From: Hyperoodon ampullatus
Taxonomy: Eukaryota > Chordata > Mammalia > Artiodactyla > Ziphiidae
Length of the DNA stretch: 64,000 nucleotides
Reading direction: 5' to 3'
NCBI GenBank assembly: GCA_949752795.1
Contig: OX457059.1
Span: 176,216,242 to 176,280,241, forward strand
Part shown: positions 49,537 through 61,080 of the stretch, piece after piece
Numbering within the stretch: position 1 is the first letter of the stretch
Layout: every line of letters starts with the position of its first letter
The notes under the pieces: generated by a model
Seen by the model: only the letters and a program-made list of their open reading frames with translations
Told to the model about the DNA's origin: nothing
Database searches by the model: none
Translations under genes and position numbers: made by a program

Positions 49537-49999
49537 TGAATCATAGGCAATGTTGAGCAGCTTTCATGTACTTTAACGGCGAGTCCAATCTACCTCTTGC
49601 AGTCCTGTTCCTGCAATTCTGCTTTGTTTTCAAGTCCTCTTCAGTTACTTACCCCAAGACATTTTCCCACCATAGTTGTTATTTACAACCCTGCAGGCGT
49701 GGTGGATTGCAGTGCCCCTGAGCAACTGTCTTCAACTTGTTTCTGAAACCGGCCACAAGGTGGCAGGATTGCTTCAAGCCCCATTCTGGTTACAGGGGCG
49801 GCCTGAGCCTTTGGGAAATTCCTCTTGCTGATGGGAAATTAGAGTGGCATGTGCTGTCCAAGCACGCAGAGCTTGTTTTTCATTCCTTTTCCCCCTTCCC
49901 CTTCATCCTCCGGACAAATTCCAAGCCGTGCACGACCGGCTGTTGAGGGTGCTGACTCCCCAGGTGGGGAGACTCTAAAGAACGAGGCTGGAGCGGGAA

Positions 50000-50300
50000 C
50001 CCCTCCCCCAGGACATGTGGAGATGGGGTGACTTTTCCGAACCCTTCCCGCCCATCCGGCCCCCCATCCTCTGGGGTTCTGTCCGGACACCGTGGGGTTT
50101 CCAGCGGTGCGGGGCTCTGGCGCGCCCTGCAGGGAGCAGCCCTGCTACCCGCGCCTGCAGCGCCGCCTGCTGGTCTCTCTGTCCTCCCGTTGGGCACAGT
50201 CTTCACCTTCCCCGCTGCCTCGGACGGTCCCTCTCCGCACTGTCCTGTGATCAGCCCCTCGTCCCCACCGCCATCACGCCCAGCTCCACACCCCTTGTCC
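50000..50300. promoter_or_regulatory. CpG-rich border of the satellite array
   Basis: CpG density rises where satellite similarity fades ('cgaacccttcccgcccatcc', 'gctctggcgcgccctgcagg'). A CTCF-like motif lies inside. The frame at 50028-50831 (plus, 267 codons) has no recognisable domain, and no Kozak ATG with a donor site is evident. Small CpG island or high-GC border. Confidence 0.4.
50160..50173 (-). promoter_or_regulatory. CTCF-like motif
   Basis: On the minus strand it reads CCAGCAGGCGGCGC, matching the CTCF core CCASYAGRKGGCRS at 13 of 14 positions. It sits about 70 bp outside the point where satellite similarity ends, a plausible place for a boundary site. This is a motif match only. 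Confidence 0.35.
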
Positions 50301-52464
50301 AGCCTCAGGGATGACCCAGGACCCTTCCTGGGCTCTCCGCCTGCCCACCCTTGGTCGGTGTCCTCAGTCCACCTGTGCAGACAGGTGAGGATCCCCTCCA
50401 GAGGCTCCCAAACGCTTCACCCCTACCTCCTCCCCGGGGTCGGCCCACATCCTGTTGGGATGTTCCACCTTCACCAAACCCCCAAGTACATGGCAGGGGC
50501 AGGCATCAGGCCTGCTGCGTGCACTGCTGTGCGTCCTGCTGTATACACAGGCATGACCCTGCCCCAGGGTGCAGGAAAGGCAGCTCTACCTCGGGATGTG
50601 GGGAGATGGACTGACCACAGGGCGGACGTCTGCTCTCGGCTCACCAGGCAAGGGCAGCCGGGTTCTCGCTCCTTGGACCCTTTCTCACCCAGCCGGACCA
50701 TGACCCGGCTTTGTTCCCACCACCGTCGTCCCTGCATTGGCCTCACTCTTGTGAGCAGAGCAGGACAGTGTGGTCTGTGGTCACAGGCTGAGACACACAG
50801 ACACTGGCTGACCCGCGTGCACACACACTGACCACGTGGAACGGGCACTGCACCAGGGCCCGTGCGGTGTGGGTTCACCTGCCCACAGAGAGGCCGGGCC
50901 TCTGTCCTGGCTCTAGAGGTCACCTTGAGTCTGACGGGAGTATCCGTGCTCCATGGGCCTCGCTCCAGGCTGGTCTGTGCTGATGGTGTGATACACGGTG
51001 GGGCTTCCTGAGTCGCCCCCAGGGGCTGGAGGCCAAGGCCAGGCACATGGTGGTCTCCACATTGACGTGACAGACCCCAATAAACCCTGCACTTCGGGAC
51101 TCAGGTGGAATTCCCTGGGCTGCCACAGCCGAGGAGGCTGGACCCTGCTCATCCCCCCATCCTCGCTGATTTTAACTTGCATCCTTCACCATAATAAACC
51201 TTGGGTATAACAGCTTCAGGGAATTCTGGGAGCCTCCAAGAGAAAAGAAGCCGGGGAGGGGTCTCTGGGTCCCCGACTCTGCAGTTGGGGTCAGAAGTCG
51301 GTGGGGAGGATCTTGGGGCCCTGGAATCTGAAGGGCCCCCCTACCAGGGGAGGGGTAGGAGACCCTGGGCGGTAGTTAAGCTGAGTCCAAGGCCCTCCTG
51401 CGTAGGAGGCATCCTAGCCCCGGGGATCCTGAAGAGGCCGGCTCCCTCCTCCCCTCTGCCTCCAGGCCTGGTCCCTGCTCTTGAGAGATTCCCTAGGGTG
51501 GGGTCCTGGTGCTGGAGGTGCCCCGATGCTGTGGCCTCCTGAGCCTCCAGGGAGGATAACGGGAGTGGGGGAAGACTTGTTCACAGAAAGGGAGCTTCTG
51601 CCGGAACAGAGCCTGGGTCTGCTGCCCCCGCCCCCAGGTGCACTGGGGCAGGAACATGAGAGCGAGACCCCCTCCCCTCCCAAGACACACAGGACACATG
51701 GGCGCTGGTCGCTGGACTCCCACACGATATTAAAATCTCCCACGCAGGCCTGATGGGTGAGAGACACTATTTAAAGACTATTAATGGGGCCAGGGGGGCC
51801 CAGAGGGTAAAGCTGGGTGTGGGGAGAGTTGGAAAGTCACCCAAGGACACGCTCTCCCTGCAGCGACCCCCCAGGTGAGCTCAGGTGGAGGTGGACCCCT
51901 CAAGTCAGAGCCCACATTTGGGGTCTTTGGGGGACAAATAGCCAAGCACCCCCAGTCCTTGCCTTCACCTGCTGCAGTCAGGGCCTGCCCTGCCTTCTTC
52001 AGGGCCAAGTTCTCACTCCTCCCAGAAGGCCTCTTGGGGGTTCATGGAATGGAGGTGTCCATGGCAGGACTGGAGGGCCTGTGGTGGGCTGGAGGCCACG
52101 TGGCAGGCAGGAGGGCTCCCACCGAGCCTGCCGGTCCACACCTCCTGGTCATAGGCCCGCAGAGTCCACCAGGCTGTGGATGGGGTAGAAGCTGCAGAGG
52201 TGCAGGGACCGGTCCAGCCATGCAGGTGTCTGACCACCGAGCGGTCACTGTGGAGTATTCCCAGGGAGCCCTGGCCTTGCTCGCACCCTCCCGGGAAGGA
52301 CACGTCAGCATGGTCCCTGGAATGACCGGGAGGTCAACTGGCAGCACCCCCCACCCAACCTCACTGTTACCACAGGAAACAACAGACAACTCCGTGAGGA
52401 AACACAGAACATCCCCAGCCTGATGCTGTCCTGAGGAAGGTCGGCTGGCATCTGGGAACTGGCT
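50301..52464. other. GC-rich unique DNA, no gene recognised
   Basis: Several frames of 100-190 codons on both strands overlap here. None shows a domain, signal peptide or family resemblance. High GC makes long chance frames likely. Confidence 0.4.
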
Positions 52465-52915
52465 GCTATAGTGGGTTGAATGGGGGCCCCCAGAAGTTAT
52501 GTCCATGTCATGCCCCCCAGAATCTGAGAATGGAACCGTATTTGGAAGTACGGTCTCTGCAGGTATAATTAGTTGCGGATCTGGAGATGACATCATCCTG
52601 GATCCGGCTGGCCCTGAATCAGTGACAGTGTCCTTCTAAGAGACAAGCGGAGAGACACAGACACACAGAAGACACCACGTGAAGACGGAGGTAGAGACAG
52701 GAGGGATGCGGCCACAAGCCCAGGGACGCCTGGAGCCCCCAGAAGCTGGAAGAGGCAGGCAGGACCCTCCCCTGGAGCCTCCGGAGGGAGTGCAGCCCTG
52801 GGACACCTTGATCTCAGACGTCTGGTCTCCAGGACTGAGAGAGGACAGGTTTCTGTTGCTCTGAGCCTCCGTTTGTGGTCGTTCATCACAGCTGCCCCGG
52901 GAAGCTAATGCAGCT
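52465..52915 (+). repeat. LTR-like interspersed repeat, copy 1
   Basis: It starts 'tgggttgaatgggggccccc', contains 'gaaccgtatttggaagtacg', 'agacacagacacacagaaga' and 'caccttgatctcagacgtct', and ends with 'ttcatcacagctgccccggg'. This matches the general layout of an old mammalian LTR-like repeat. The exact family cannot be named by eye. Confidence 0.7.
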
Positions 52916-54146
52916 GGTGAGCAGCTCCCGGGCCTGATCTAAACCCTCCCGCCTCCCGTTAGGGGCAGCCCCCTGCGCCTGTGCTGTTGCAAAAACCATG
53001 TGGCTCATGCTGAACCCCGGCTCCCCTTCTGGGCACCGGCATTTTGGAGGGTGAGGGCAGAGCACACCGCGCGACCAGCCCCCAGCCGGGTGCCAAGCCT
53101 CTAATGAGCTTCCCTTGGGGGACGGGGGTGCGGGTAACTGTCGTGGCTCTGTCCTTCGTCGCTGGGGGAAGAGACACCCTAGAGACCCTCGAGGGAAGGA
53201 GGGGGCCTGAGGGTCATGAGGTGACCGGAGCAGGGGCCCTCCCGCCTGGGCATCCCCACTGCGTGCTGTGACCCATCTCAGCTGTGAGGACACAAGCCAC
53301 GAGCATGTGCCGAGTCCTGTGAGCCTCCAGCCAGTCCCTGAAGGTGAGGGTGGCCCTGCAGATCCCAGCCCTCTCCTCCACGTCTAGTAGGTGGAAGACC
53401 CACTTCTGCTTGCCATTCTAGAAGCGGTTCTGGGGCTGTCCTGGGAGGGCTTCTGGGGTTATGCAGGCTGAGCCCCTGTTGCTAAGTCCCCACTTCCCCA
53501 CAAGAGCCTCCAGAACAAGCAGTTTGCCCTGTTGCCTGAATGCCCCCCACCAGTTTTCTCAGGAAAGAATCAGGGGTTCCTGTAGCAGCGTCCTCAGGCA
53601 GCTCTGCATCTGGGCCCACGTTCACATCTTCTGTGTAAACACCGAGAACCTTCCCTGACACGTGCCCCCAGCTGACCACCTCCGCATGCCGACCACAGGC
53701 CCCAGTGCGGGCGTCAGACTGACCGCCCGTCTCAGCCTCCTCTTGTTGTCAGAGCTGCTCCAGGCCCTGCTCAAAGCCCGTGGACCCACCTTTCACAGGG
53801 CTGTCCTCCACCCCCATCTTCAGCAGGAGTTCACCTAAGTATTTACGTGAAGGGGTCCAGAGATAAGAAAGGAAGCTACAAACAAACAAACAGATGGAAC
53901 CAGCTGGGACCAAGATGGCAACAAATGTGACCTCCAACAGACCCTGAGTCTCATCACATGTTGAATTTACTATATGAGCAATATTAAGCGACACACCTAC
54001 CGGTGGCCATGACTAGACATGAAGGACCAGAAACGGGTAAAAGGACGGGGTACCCCACCCCCTTGGGAAAAGCCCCGCCCCTTCCCCGGAAGGCCTCTTC
54101 ATCCCATCACTAGCCTCGCTCCTCCTCCCTTTGTCTTCACTCTTTA
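52916..54146. other. Unique non-coding DNA
   Basis: GC-rich with overlapping frames on both strands and no recognised gene. A small '(acaaa)n' tract lies near 53879. Confidence 0.4.
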
Positions 54147-54162
54147 AAATTAGGCCACTTTC

Positions 54163-54372
54163 GGGCTTCCCTGGTGGCGCAGTGGTTGAGACTCCGCCTG
54201 CCGATGCAGGGGACGCGGGTTCATGCCCCGGTCCCGGAAGATCCCACGTGCCGTGGAGCTGCTAGGCCCGTGAGCCATGGCCGCTGAGCCTGCAAGTCCA
54301 GAGCCTGTGCTCTGCAATAGAAGAGGCCACAACAGTGAGAGGCCTGCATACCGCAAAAAAAAAAAAAAAAAA
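54163..54372 (+). mobile_element. CHR-type SINE, short form
   Basis: A complete short copy with A tail. The target 'aaaattaRgccact' is duplicated with one mismatch at 54147 and 54371. Confidence 0.94.
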
Positions 54373-54769
54373 ATTAAGCCACTCTCTCCAGGAGGGCGAG
54401 AAGTTGATCTGTGAACTTAGTTCCCGCTTCTCCATTCTTTGGCCACTGAACAGAGCCTGTGCTGTGGTGGTCTGGGCTTTGGTTTTGTTATTTGCCTACT
54501 TGAACCCACGTGGAAAAAGGAAACGTCCCCCGCTGAGGCAGAGCGCCTCGCCAGGCTGGGGCCCGAGCAGGGTCCACGTGACTTCACTTGGTAACAGTCT
54601 GTAAGGGGGCGGTGGTTCAGGGGGTCCGTGGCATCTCCCGGTTCTCATTTCATCCCAGCACTGTCCACAGGGAAGTTGCTAAGCAACTCTGTGCCGGCTG
54701 CACAGAGAGGGCGCTCATACACACGCCCCCCTCACAGCCCACGGGGCTCTTATGTCCAGGCCCCTCCCA
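54373..54769. other. Unique non-coding DNA
   Basis: Nothing recognisable. The stretch joins the SINE to the 67-bp tandem repeat. Confidence 0.35.
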
Positions 54770-54770
54770 G

Positions 54771-54935
54771 GATATGGAGCTTACTTGAGAAGGTACCCAG
54801 CAGCCCCTGGGGCCCTCGTGGTCAGGCCTCTCCCCAGGTATGGAGCTCACCTGAGAAGGTACCCAGCAGCCCCTGGGGCCCTCGTGGTCAGGCCCCTCCC
54901 CAGGTATGGAGCTCACCTGGGCCGGCACCCAGCAA
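54771..54935. repeat. 67-bp tandem repeat, about 2.4 copies
   Basis: The unit 'tatggagctcacctgagaag', then 'gtacccagcagcccctgggg', then 'ccctcgtggtcaggcccctc' starts near 54771, 54838 and 54905 with very few differences. The near-identity points to recent duplication. Repetitive peptides read on either strand are by-products. Confidence 0.9.
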
Positions 54936-56094
54936 GGCTGGGCACACAGGAACCGTGCACGTAGCCCTCATTGCAGAACACCTCCAGCCCACCTGTTGGT
55001 CAGAGCTGACCCTGAGCACCTCAGAGCAGGACCTGAACTAACAAACAGCAGCTCCTGGACAGGTCTGTGACCCTGGGCTTCACTCTGTGTGGCCTCCTTC
55101 CACCAGGTCTTCCAGAGGTTTCCACTGCAGCCAGGGCACCAGGCCTCTGTCTTCACCCACCACCCCTCCTCTCCCTGACTCCTTGGTTCCTTTCATTAGG
55201 AGAGTGTCTGGAAGTTGTCTCCCACTCATGGACCAGACAAAATGATTAGAAAACAAGCAGAGCTGCAGCCCCGTGTCTATCCTGACTCTCAGGAGCCCAC
55301 ACCTGTTCCTTGGACCTGGCTGGTTCAGCAAGGTCCATTTTCTGCAACTGTGAGCTCCTGAGGGGTGAGGATTGGCTGACCTGGCAGCCTGACCCTGCTG
55401 GCCAGGCCTCCCCAGGTGTGCCTGGGTTGAGGTCAATATAAACACCGCTCCAGGCAGCAAGAGCCCCCGCAGCTGTGCCTGACACCATATTCTCTGCCCC
55501 GTCAGCAGTCTCGGGGCTGAGCTGGTGGGAGGGAGTGAGGGGCCACGGCTTTGTGGGTGGCCCGGTGTGAGTGGGTCTCTGCTGGACTTTCTGCAGGAGT
55601 TGCCAGGCTGCCACCTGTAAAGAAGAGGATGTGTCACCCATACCTTCCGCTGGAATTTCTCACCGGACAGAGGTGAGGAAGGAAAAAAGCAGTGGGGGCC
55701 GGGACAGGAGGGGTATCACAGGCAGGGAAATGGAAAGCTTCCATAAGAGCGCCCGGGGCCAGGACCATCCTGGCTGGCCTGCAGGCACCAAGTCAGCCTG
55801 CGTGCTGTCGCCCGTGTGGCTCCACGGCCCTTCCTCTAGGCTTTCAAGTCCTTGCACACATTCAGGTGTTTTACCTGGGAAGGGTGGGAACAGTTCAGCA
55901 GCAGCTGGCCTGGGGCTCAGCTCACGTTTACTCAGAGACGCCTCGGTACTGTCCCCCAGCTTTGTAATGAGGACGCTCCTTGCGGGGGGGCTGCTGGCTG
56001 TATGGGAGACGATTCCCCACCTCTGACCAACTTAAGAATTTTTTACCACTGGAGCAAGTGTCCTGATAGGGTTTTCATCTGTGTAACTAGTGGG
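54936..56094. other. Unique non-coding DNA
   Basis: No gene is recognised. Frames of up to 185 codons on the minus strand and 151 on the plus strand overlap one another and show no domain. Confidence 0.4.
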
Positions 56095-56096
56095 TT

Positions 56097-56306
56097 TTTT
56101 TTTTTTGTGTGTGTGGTTACGCGGGCCTCTCACTGTTGTGGCCTCTCCCGTTGCGGAGCACAGGCTCTGGACGCGCAGGCTCAGCAGCCATGGCTCACGG
56201 GCCCAGCTGCTCCGCGGCATGTGGGATCCTCCTGGACTGGGGCACGAACCCATGTCCCCTGAATCGGCAGGTGGACTCTCAACCACTGCGCCACCAGGGA
56301 AGCCCC
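56097..56306 (-). mobile_element. CHR-type SINE, short form, antisense
   Basis: It runs from a T/GT-rich tail complement to 'gcgccaccagggaagcccc'. The 13-bp target 'aactagtgggttt' is duplicated at 56084 and 56307. Confidence 0.94.
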
Positions 56307-56584
56307 AACTAGTGGGTTTCTTAATTAGCAACGTGAACGGTGACATCATAGGTCCTGAATCAGGATGGACATACTTATCCCCAACAGGTACAGGCGTAAA
56401 AACCTGGAGAGGCCGTGTGCAGCTGGCACCCTTAGGGATGGGCTTCCGACTGACCCCTCAACATTCTGGGGTCTAGCCACTGCTTTAGGATTTCTGGGGC
56501 CCAATGCTGACTCTAAGGGTTCTGTAATCCAGCCTCTGTCTGCCTTTAATGAGACCCGCACTTCCAGGATCCTACAGAGCAGGG

Positions 56585-57005
56585 TCTGTGTGACCATTCT
56601 GTGGCTTCTGTAACAAATGACCACAAGCTGGGTGGTTTAAAACAACAGGAATTCATCCTCCCCCAGTCCTGGAGACCAGACATCTGAGATCAAGGTGATG
56701 CAGGACGGAAGTCTCTCCAAAGGCTCCAGGATAGGGTTCTTCCTGCCTTTGCCAGCTTCTGGGGGCTCCAGGCATCCCCAGGCTTGCGGCTGTGTCCCTC
56801 CCGTCTCTGCCTCTGTGTTCACGTGGCTTCTTCTCTGTGTCTGTGTTTCTCCTCTGTTGTCTCTCATAAGGACTCTCTCAATTGGATTGAGGGCCACCCT
56901 AACCCAAGATGACCTCACCTCGAGATCCTTCACTACATATACAAAGACCCTTTTCCCAGATATGGTCCTGTTCACGTGTTCTGGGGGGCACATCTTTTGG
57001 GGCCA
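56585..57005 (-). repeat. LTR-like interspersed repeat, copy 2, antisense
   Basis: The reverse-complement counterpart of the repeat at 52.5 kb. It contains 'gaccacaagctgggtggttt', 'gagatcaaggtgatgcagga', 'cttgcggctgtgtccctccc' and 'gatatggtcctgttcacgtg'. No coding content. Confidence 0.7.
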
Positions 57006-58364
57006 GCATTCAGCCCATTACCTGTGTATAAAATAACCCTCCTTTTAGGAGGTTACCAAGGTCCCGTATAGACTGGCACAGACAGCAGCCATGTGGGGGG
57101 GGTCTGGGCAGAGTGAGGACCCTGGAATCACCTGGAAAGGATGAAGTCCTGGCTGCATTAGGTGAGCTCTTCCACCACGGGGCCCGTGGAAACAGCCACT
57201 CCACTCTGTCCGTGGAAAGGGACCCAGTGCCGAGTCCAGAAGTGGTTATATTGCAAAGCTGGCTCTTCTGGGATTTCATCATCAATAGCATCATGTAACA
57301 GATAACTACAGGCTTGGGGGAATCGGTTTCTGGCACATGATGACAGCACTGTCACTTTAGGCTCATCCAGCCTAGAATAGGAATGTTTGAAGGAGAAGAG
57401 TTTGGGAGATTGTAAAGCTTGGTTGTCAAGGAAACTGGGCAGGTTTGTCAAGGAAACTTCTCCCTTAAACTGAAGGCAGGGCTGGGAGAGCTGAACTCCA
57501 GGGATCTTTTAAAGGGGCTGCTCTGAAGCACCATCACCTGAGAGGTGGTCTCAGCGCGAGCTGGGGTTTGCAGAGTGTGAAAAGATTAAGCCTGACTTTC
57601 TGTGACAGCTGGGGAGGGGTTTGTAAAGCACCTTGGCTTTTAAGGCAAAGTTTGTTGCTGGAACAAAGTGTCTCCCAAAACTGGGCTGAAGCTCAAGACG
57701 TCTCTGTTCCCTTGTTGTGAGAGTCCAGGGCAGGTGGGTGTCAGGTCCCAGGCTCTGTCCCCCTTGTTTCTCCTCCCTGCTTCCAGGTGAGGGCTCCAAC
57801 CAGCAGGGTGGGGTGACCAGCTGGGCATCATGCCCTCCGTCCTAGGATGCAGGCTGGCCAGGGCCCTCACCACCTCCACCCCTTCCCCTTGGTAACACAA
57901 GACACTGCGTCCCAGCTGTAAGGGGTGGGAAGGCTGGGAGGTGCAGGGTAGCCATGAACAGGAAAAAGGGAAATGGGTTCTGATGGGCAGCTGTGCAGCT
58001 CTGCTGTGAGGGTCACCTGGATGGTAGCGCACAGACTCTGGGGCCTGTGAGGCCTCGACACTTTGTGGTTCTGGAAATCCTATAGGAGACGGTCCACAGC
58101 AGGTGAAGCTAATGCCCTCAGTGGACGTGGTGAAGCCAAAGATCTGCAGTTCAGACTGATGGTGCCGATGTACATACAGGACAAGACCATCTTGTGTGAA
58201 TGGACTTCAGGCACGTTTAACGTGAATGCAGTCATGTTAATGCCTAGCATCTTCTATCTCGTGCCTCCCCGCAGGGACCCCCTCCTCAGTTCCTGGGGCT
58301 CCTGTAACTCACATACAGGGGGATGGAGAGTGGGCTCTGTCCAGTCTGAGCCCTGATTTACCCT
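57006..58364. other. Unique non-coding DNA
   Basis: No gene is recognised. Short overlapping frames only. Confidence 0.4.
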
Positions 58365-58369
58365 GTGTG

Positions 58370-58735
58370 TGAGTCTGCGCGGGGCCGCCGTAACAAATAA
58401 CACAGACAGGGCAGCTTGAATAACAGACCTATCTCCCAGTCCTGGATGCTGAGATCAAGGTGTGTGCAGACTGACTTCTCCTGAGGCCTCTCTCCTTGGT
58501 GCTTAGACAGCCGTCTTCTCCCCAGGTCCTCACATGGTCTCCCCCTGTGCCTATCTGTGTCCTAATCTCTTCTTGTAGGACATCAATCCTATTGGATTAG
58601 GATCCAGCCTAGTGACCTCATTTTTACCTTGATCACCTCTTTAAAAATCCCATCTCCAAATACAGCCACATCCTGAGGTCCTGGGGGTTAGGGGTTCAGC
58701 ATGTGGATTTGGGGGGACGTGGCTGAGCCTGTACC
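58370..58735 (-). repeat. LTR-like interspersed repeat, copy 3, antisense
   Basis: It contains 'gccgccgtaacaaataacac', 'tgctgagatcaaggtgtgtg', 'cctattggattaggatccag' and 'tccaaatacagccacatcct'. It is the same family as copies 1 and 2, in the orientation of copy 2. Confidence 0.7.
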
Positions 58736-59250
58736 ATCCTCCTTAGGAACCAAGGGTGCCTCGGTCTTTCCTTCCCTCAAGTCACACGAGGTGATGTAAT
58801 GGCTCAAGGAGAGGCCACTCATGCAGAGTTTGTGTCCCAGCTGGGGAACCCTTCTCTGCTCTTTTTGATCAGGCCGTGGCAGTGCCAGTCTCCTCCGGTG
58901 GTGAGCAGTTCTGGGGTTTCCTGCCATGTCTCCTGGCCTGCTGAGGTGCTCATTGTCAGGGAACTCAGGAGTCAGCAGCCTAGTGGGGATGCCGGGGACT
59001 CTCAGGGCCTTGGCAGATGTCTCTCCCGGCAGATACCCTAGCGAAAGTGGGGAAACATTTGGGGGATTACAGGTGGGAGAGAGTCAATTTGTTTATGCTT
59101 CAGAAAGACCACGTTGGGGTGGGATGTGAGACGCACTGTGGGGGCAGGGAGCTTTGTCAGGCCTGATGGAGGAACCAGGCACAAGATCGGGCTTGGGCCA
59201 GGGCTGTGGGCGTAGAGGGGAATTAGTGTGGGAACTGGCCACAGGCTGTT
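58736..59250. other. Unique non-coding DNA
   Basis: Nothing recognisable as a gene or young repeat. Confidence 0.35.
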
Positions 59251-59254
59251 GTTG

Positions 59255-59620
59255 AAATATCGGCTTCCCTGTGCACCGAGGCTGAACAGAAATAAGGAGA
59301 CAGCGATTTTGGAGGAAGAGAGAGATGGCTTTATTTTTCTGCCAGGCAGCAGGGAAGACACAGCCGGCTAGCGCCTCAAGGACTGGGCACCCCTCCTTGA
59401 GAATCAGGGAAGATTTTATATGTGGGGCTCTCGCAGTCCGGGGTATAGGATGAGGATAAAAGTAGTGAAGGTCTTGCATTCCTCCTTTCCTTTGCATTGT
59501 TTCAAAACAGTCATAGTTGGCGTCAGGCTGCCCGGTAATTGGGGTCCAGCAGTCTGGTAATTGCGTATGTTTGTCTCTGGTTTATCGGCCGGTGACCTTG
59601 TTTCTGAAATGAAAACCTAT
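59255..59620 (-). mobile_element. LTR-like fragment with polyadenylation signal, antisense
   Basis: On the minus strand an AATAAA (59330-59335) lies within a retroviral-LTR-like setting ('ggcagaaaaataaagccatc'). No retroviral coding frame flanks it. Family unassigned. Confidence 0.4.
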
Positions 59621-59984
59621 AGGGGGTGATTTGTTATGAGGGGCGTATAGAATGTAAGTGCTGGACATAATACGGTGAGGGAGTGAGAGGCAGGGGAGGT
59701 AACTCACCCAGAGTCAGGGGTGATGGGTGCCAAAGGTAAATTACATAGTGTCAGGGAGTGAGGTTAGCTGTGTAAAGTACAAACCTAGTTACTACAAATG
59801 AGTGACAAAGTCAAACAAGGAGTGATGAGCTCTTTCAGGCCAGGTTGTGTTTCTTCTCTAGCCTGTTCGCTGTTCCCTTTGTTTTCCTTGTTCTCAGGGG
59901 AGGGAAAACTTCATTTCTATTTTTGCTGCAACAAGACTGGAGGAGCAGATGACAGTCACTGGCGCACAAGGAGAGTGGGAGCCT
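59621..59984. other. Spacer between two LTR-like blocks
   Basis: No gag, pol or env-like frame is visible, so the two LTR-like blocks do not bracket an obvious provirus. Confidence 0.35.
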
Positions 59985-60370
59985 GGGAGACCCCAGTGTT
60001 ACCGAGCAAAACGTGGGTCCGCTTGCCCGAGTGCAGTAAAGCCAGTCTACTGACACCAGGGGTGGTGAAGGAAAGTGCAGCTTTAATTGTACAAGTGCGA
60101 ATACAAGGAGGCCAGGTGGCCTGTGCTCTGAAACCCTGAACTCCCTGAAGGATTTCAGCAAAGCAATTTTAAAGGCCAGGTGAAGGAGGGGGGTCGCAGG
60201 GTATGTGATCAGCTGGTGCACAGTTCTCTGGTTGATGGCGAGGTAACAGGTGGTTAACATTATAAATTCTTAGGCACCAGAAGCTCCGGGGCTACCTGTT
60301 CATGATCATCAAGTGGTTAATTTCTTCCACTTGGTGGTGGAGGAAGCGTGCGTCAGACACTGTTATCCGG
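59985..60370 (-). mobile_element. LTR-like fragment, antisense
   Basis: 'caccaggggtggtgaaggaa', 'agtgcagctttaattgtaca' and 'tcagcaaagcaattttaaag' read antisense like an endogenous-retrovirus LTR of ruminant/cetacean type. It differs from the block at 59.3 kb. Assignment is by resemblance only. Confidence 0.4.
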
Positions 60371-60980
60371 GTACTTCAGAGAGGACCTACAGCACAGGAC
60401 GTGGGGGAGGGCTCCGTCCTGGGAAGGCCCCGTAGGGTCCTGCTCGGTTACACCTGGTGCCTGGGCTTAGCAACCTGGGAAGGTGGGGCTGCTCCTGGGT
60501 GTGGGGAGCTGCGGGATCCCAGTCCTCTGAGGGTCCTGTTAGCCCCCAAGGGAGACTATACAGTGGCTGGACAGAGGCATCTGGCCTGGGGGAGGGGTCC
60601 AGGCTGGAAATGTAACTGGAATCATTGCAGGGAGGGAGAGGAAAGGCTAATGGGGGCAGATGGGTCACAGCAGACTACGTGCAGGTGACTGCACTCCTGT
60701 TGGAAGCAACTCAGAGCCAGAAAGGAGTGGCTGTCAGGGGCTCAGCTCCATTCTCTTGTTCCTTTGTAAAACTGCTGTGTCAGAGTTTGAGACACCACCA
60801 GGAGACGTCTGGGCCCAGTGCTGCCATGGCTTCATCAAAGGGGCCCAGGGGAACACAGGACCACTGCAGGCTTCGCCCATGTCCTCACTGGGAATGAACC
60901 CCATCGGGGCTCCTGGGCTCACAGACTTGAGGGAACCTCTGTCCTCAGGACCCATCTTCCTCCTTCCTCTCACCTGCTGG
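60371..60980. other. Unique non-coding DNA
   Basis: GC-rich frames on both strands, with no recognised gene. Confidence 0.35.
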
Positions 60981-60982
60981 TC

Positions 60983-61080
60983 AGAGGCCCAGGAACCCCC
61001 AACCTGGCTCCACCCCCAGGGCCTGGATTCAGAGGCCCAGGAACCCCCAAAGTGGCTCCACTCCCAGGGCCTGGATTCTG
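60983..61080. repeat. 48-bp tandem duplication
   Basis: The unit 'agaggcccaggaaccccca', then '(a)NcNtggctccac', then '(t/c)cccagggcctggattc' occurs at 60983 and again at 61031. The two copies differ at only a few positions. Confidence 0.85.

Larger units (their letters stand above)
48148..50095. repeat. Satellite unit D, last and most diverged
   Basis: It follows unit C without spacer and keeps the same order, but carries more substitutions, a long SINE and a shortened hairpin. Similarity to the other units fades after 'catcctctggggttctgtcc' (about 50070-50095), where CpG-rich unique DNA begins. Minus the SINE it is about 1.6 kb. It may be the edge copy or the founder locus of the array. Confidence 0.75.

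Noticed and set aside
41691..50095. Satellite array as a CRISPR-like or regulatory repeat-spacer system
   Set aside because: The units are contiguous, 1.75 kb long and made of L1, mariner and unique blocks in a mammalian genome. There is no repeat-spacer design.
50028..51046. 267- and 191-codon frames beside the satellite
   Set aside because: High GC, overlapping opposite strands, no domain, no promoter-donor pair.
59255..60370. Two LTR-like blocks as the ends of a provirus
   Set aside because: The two blocks do not resemble each other and the ~360 bp between them has no retroviral coding sequence.
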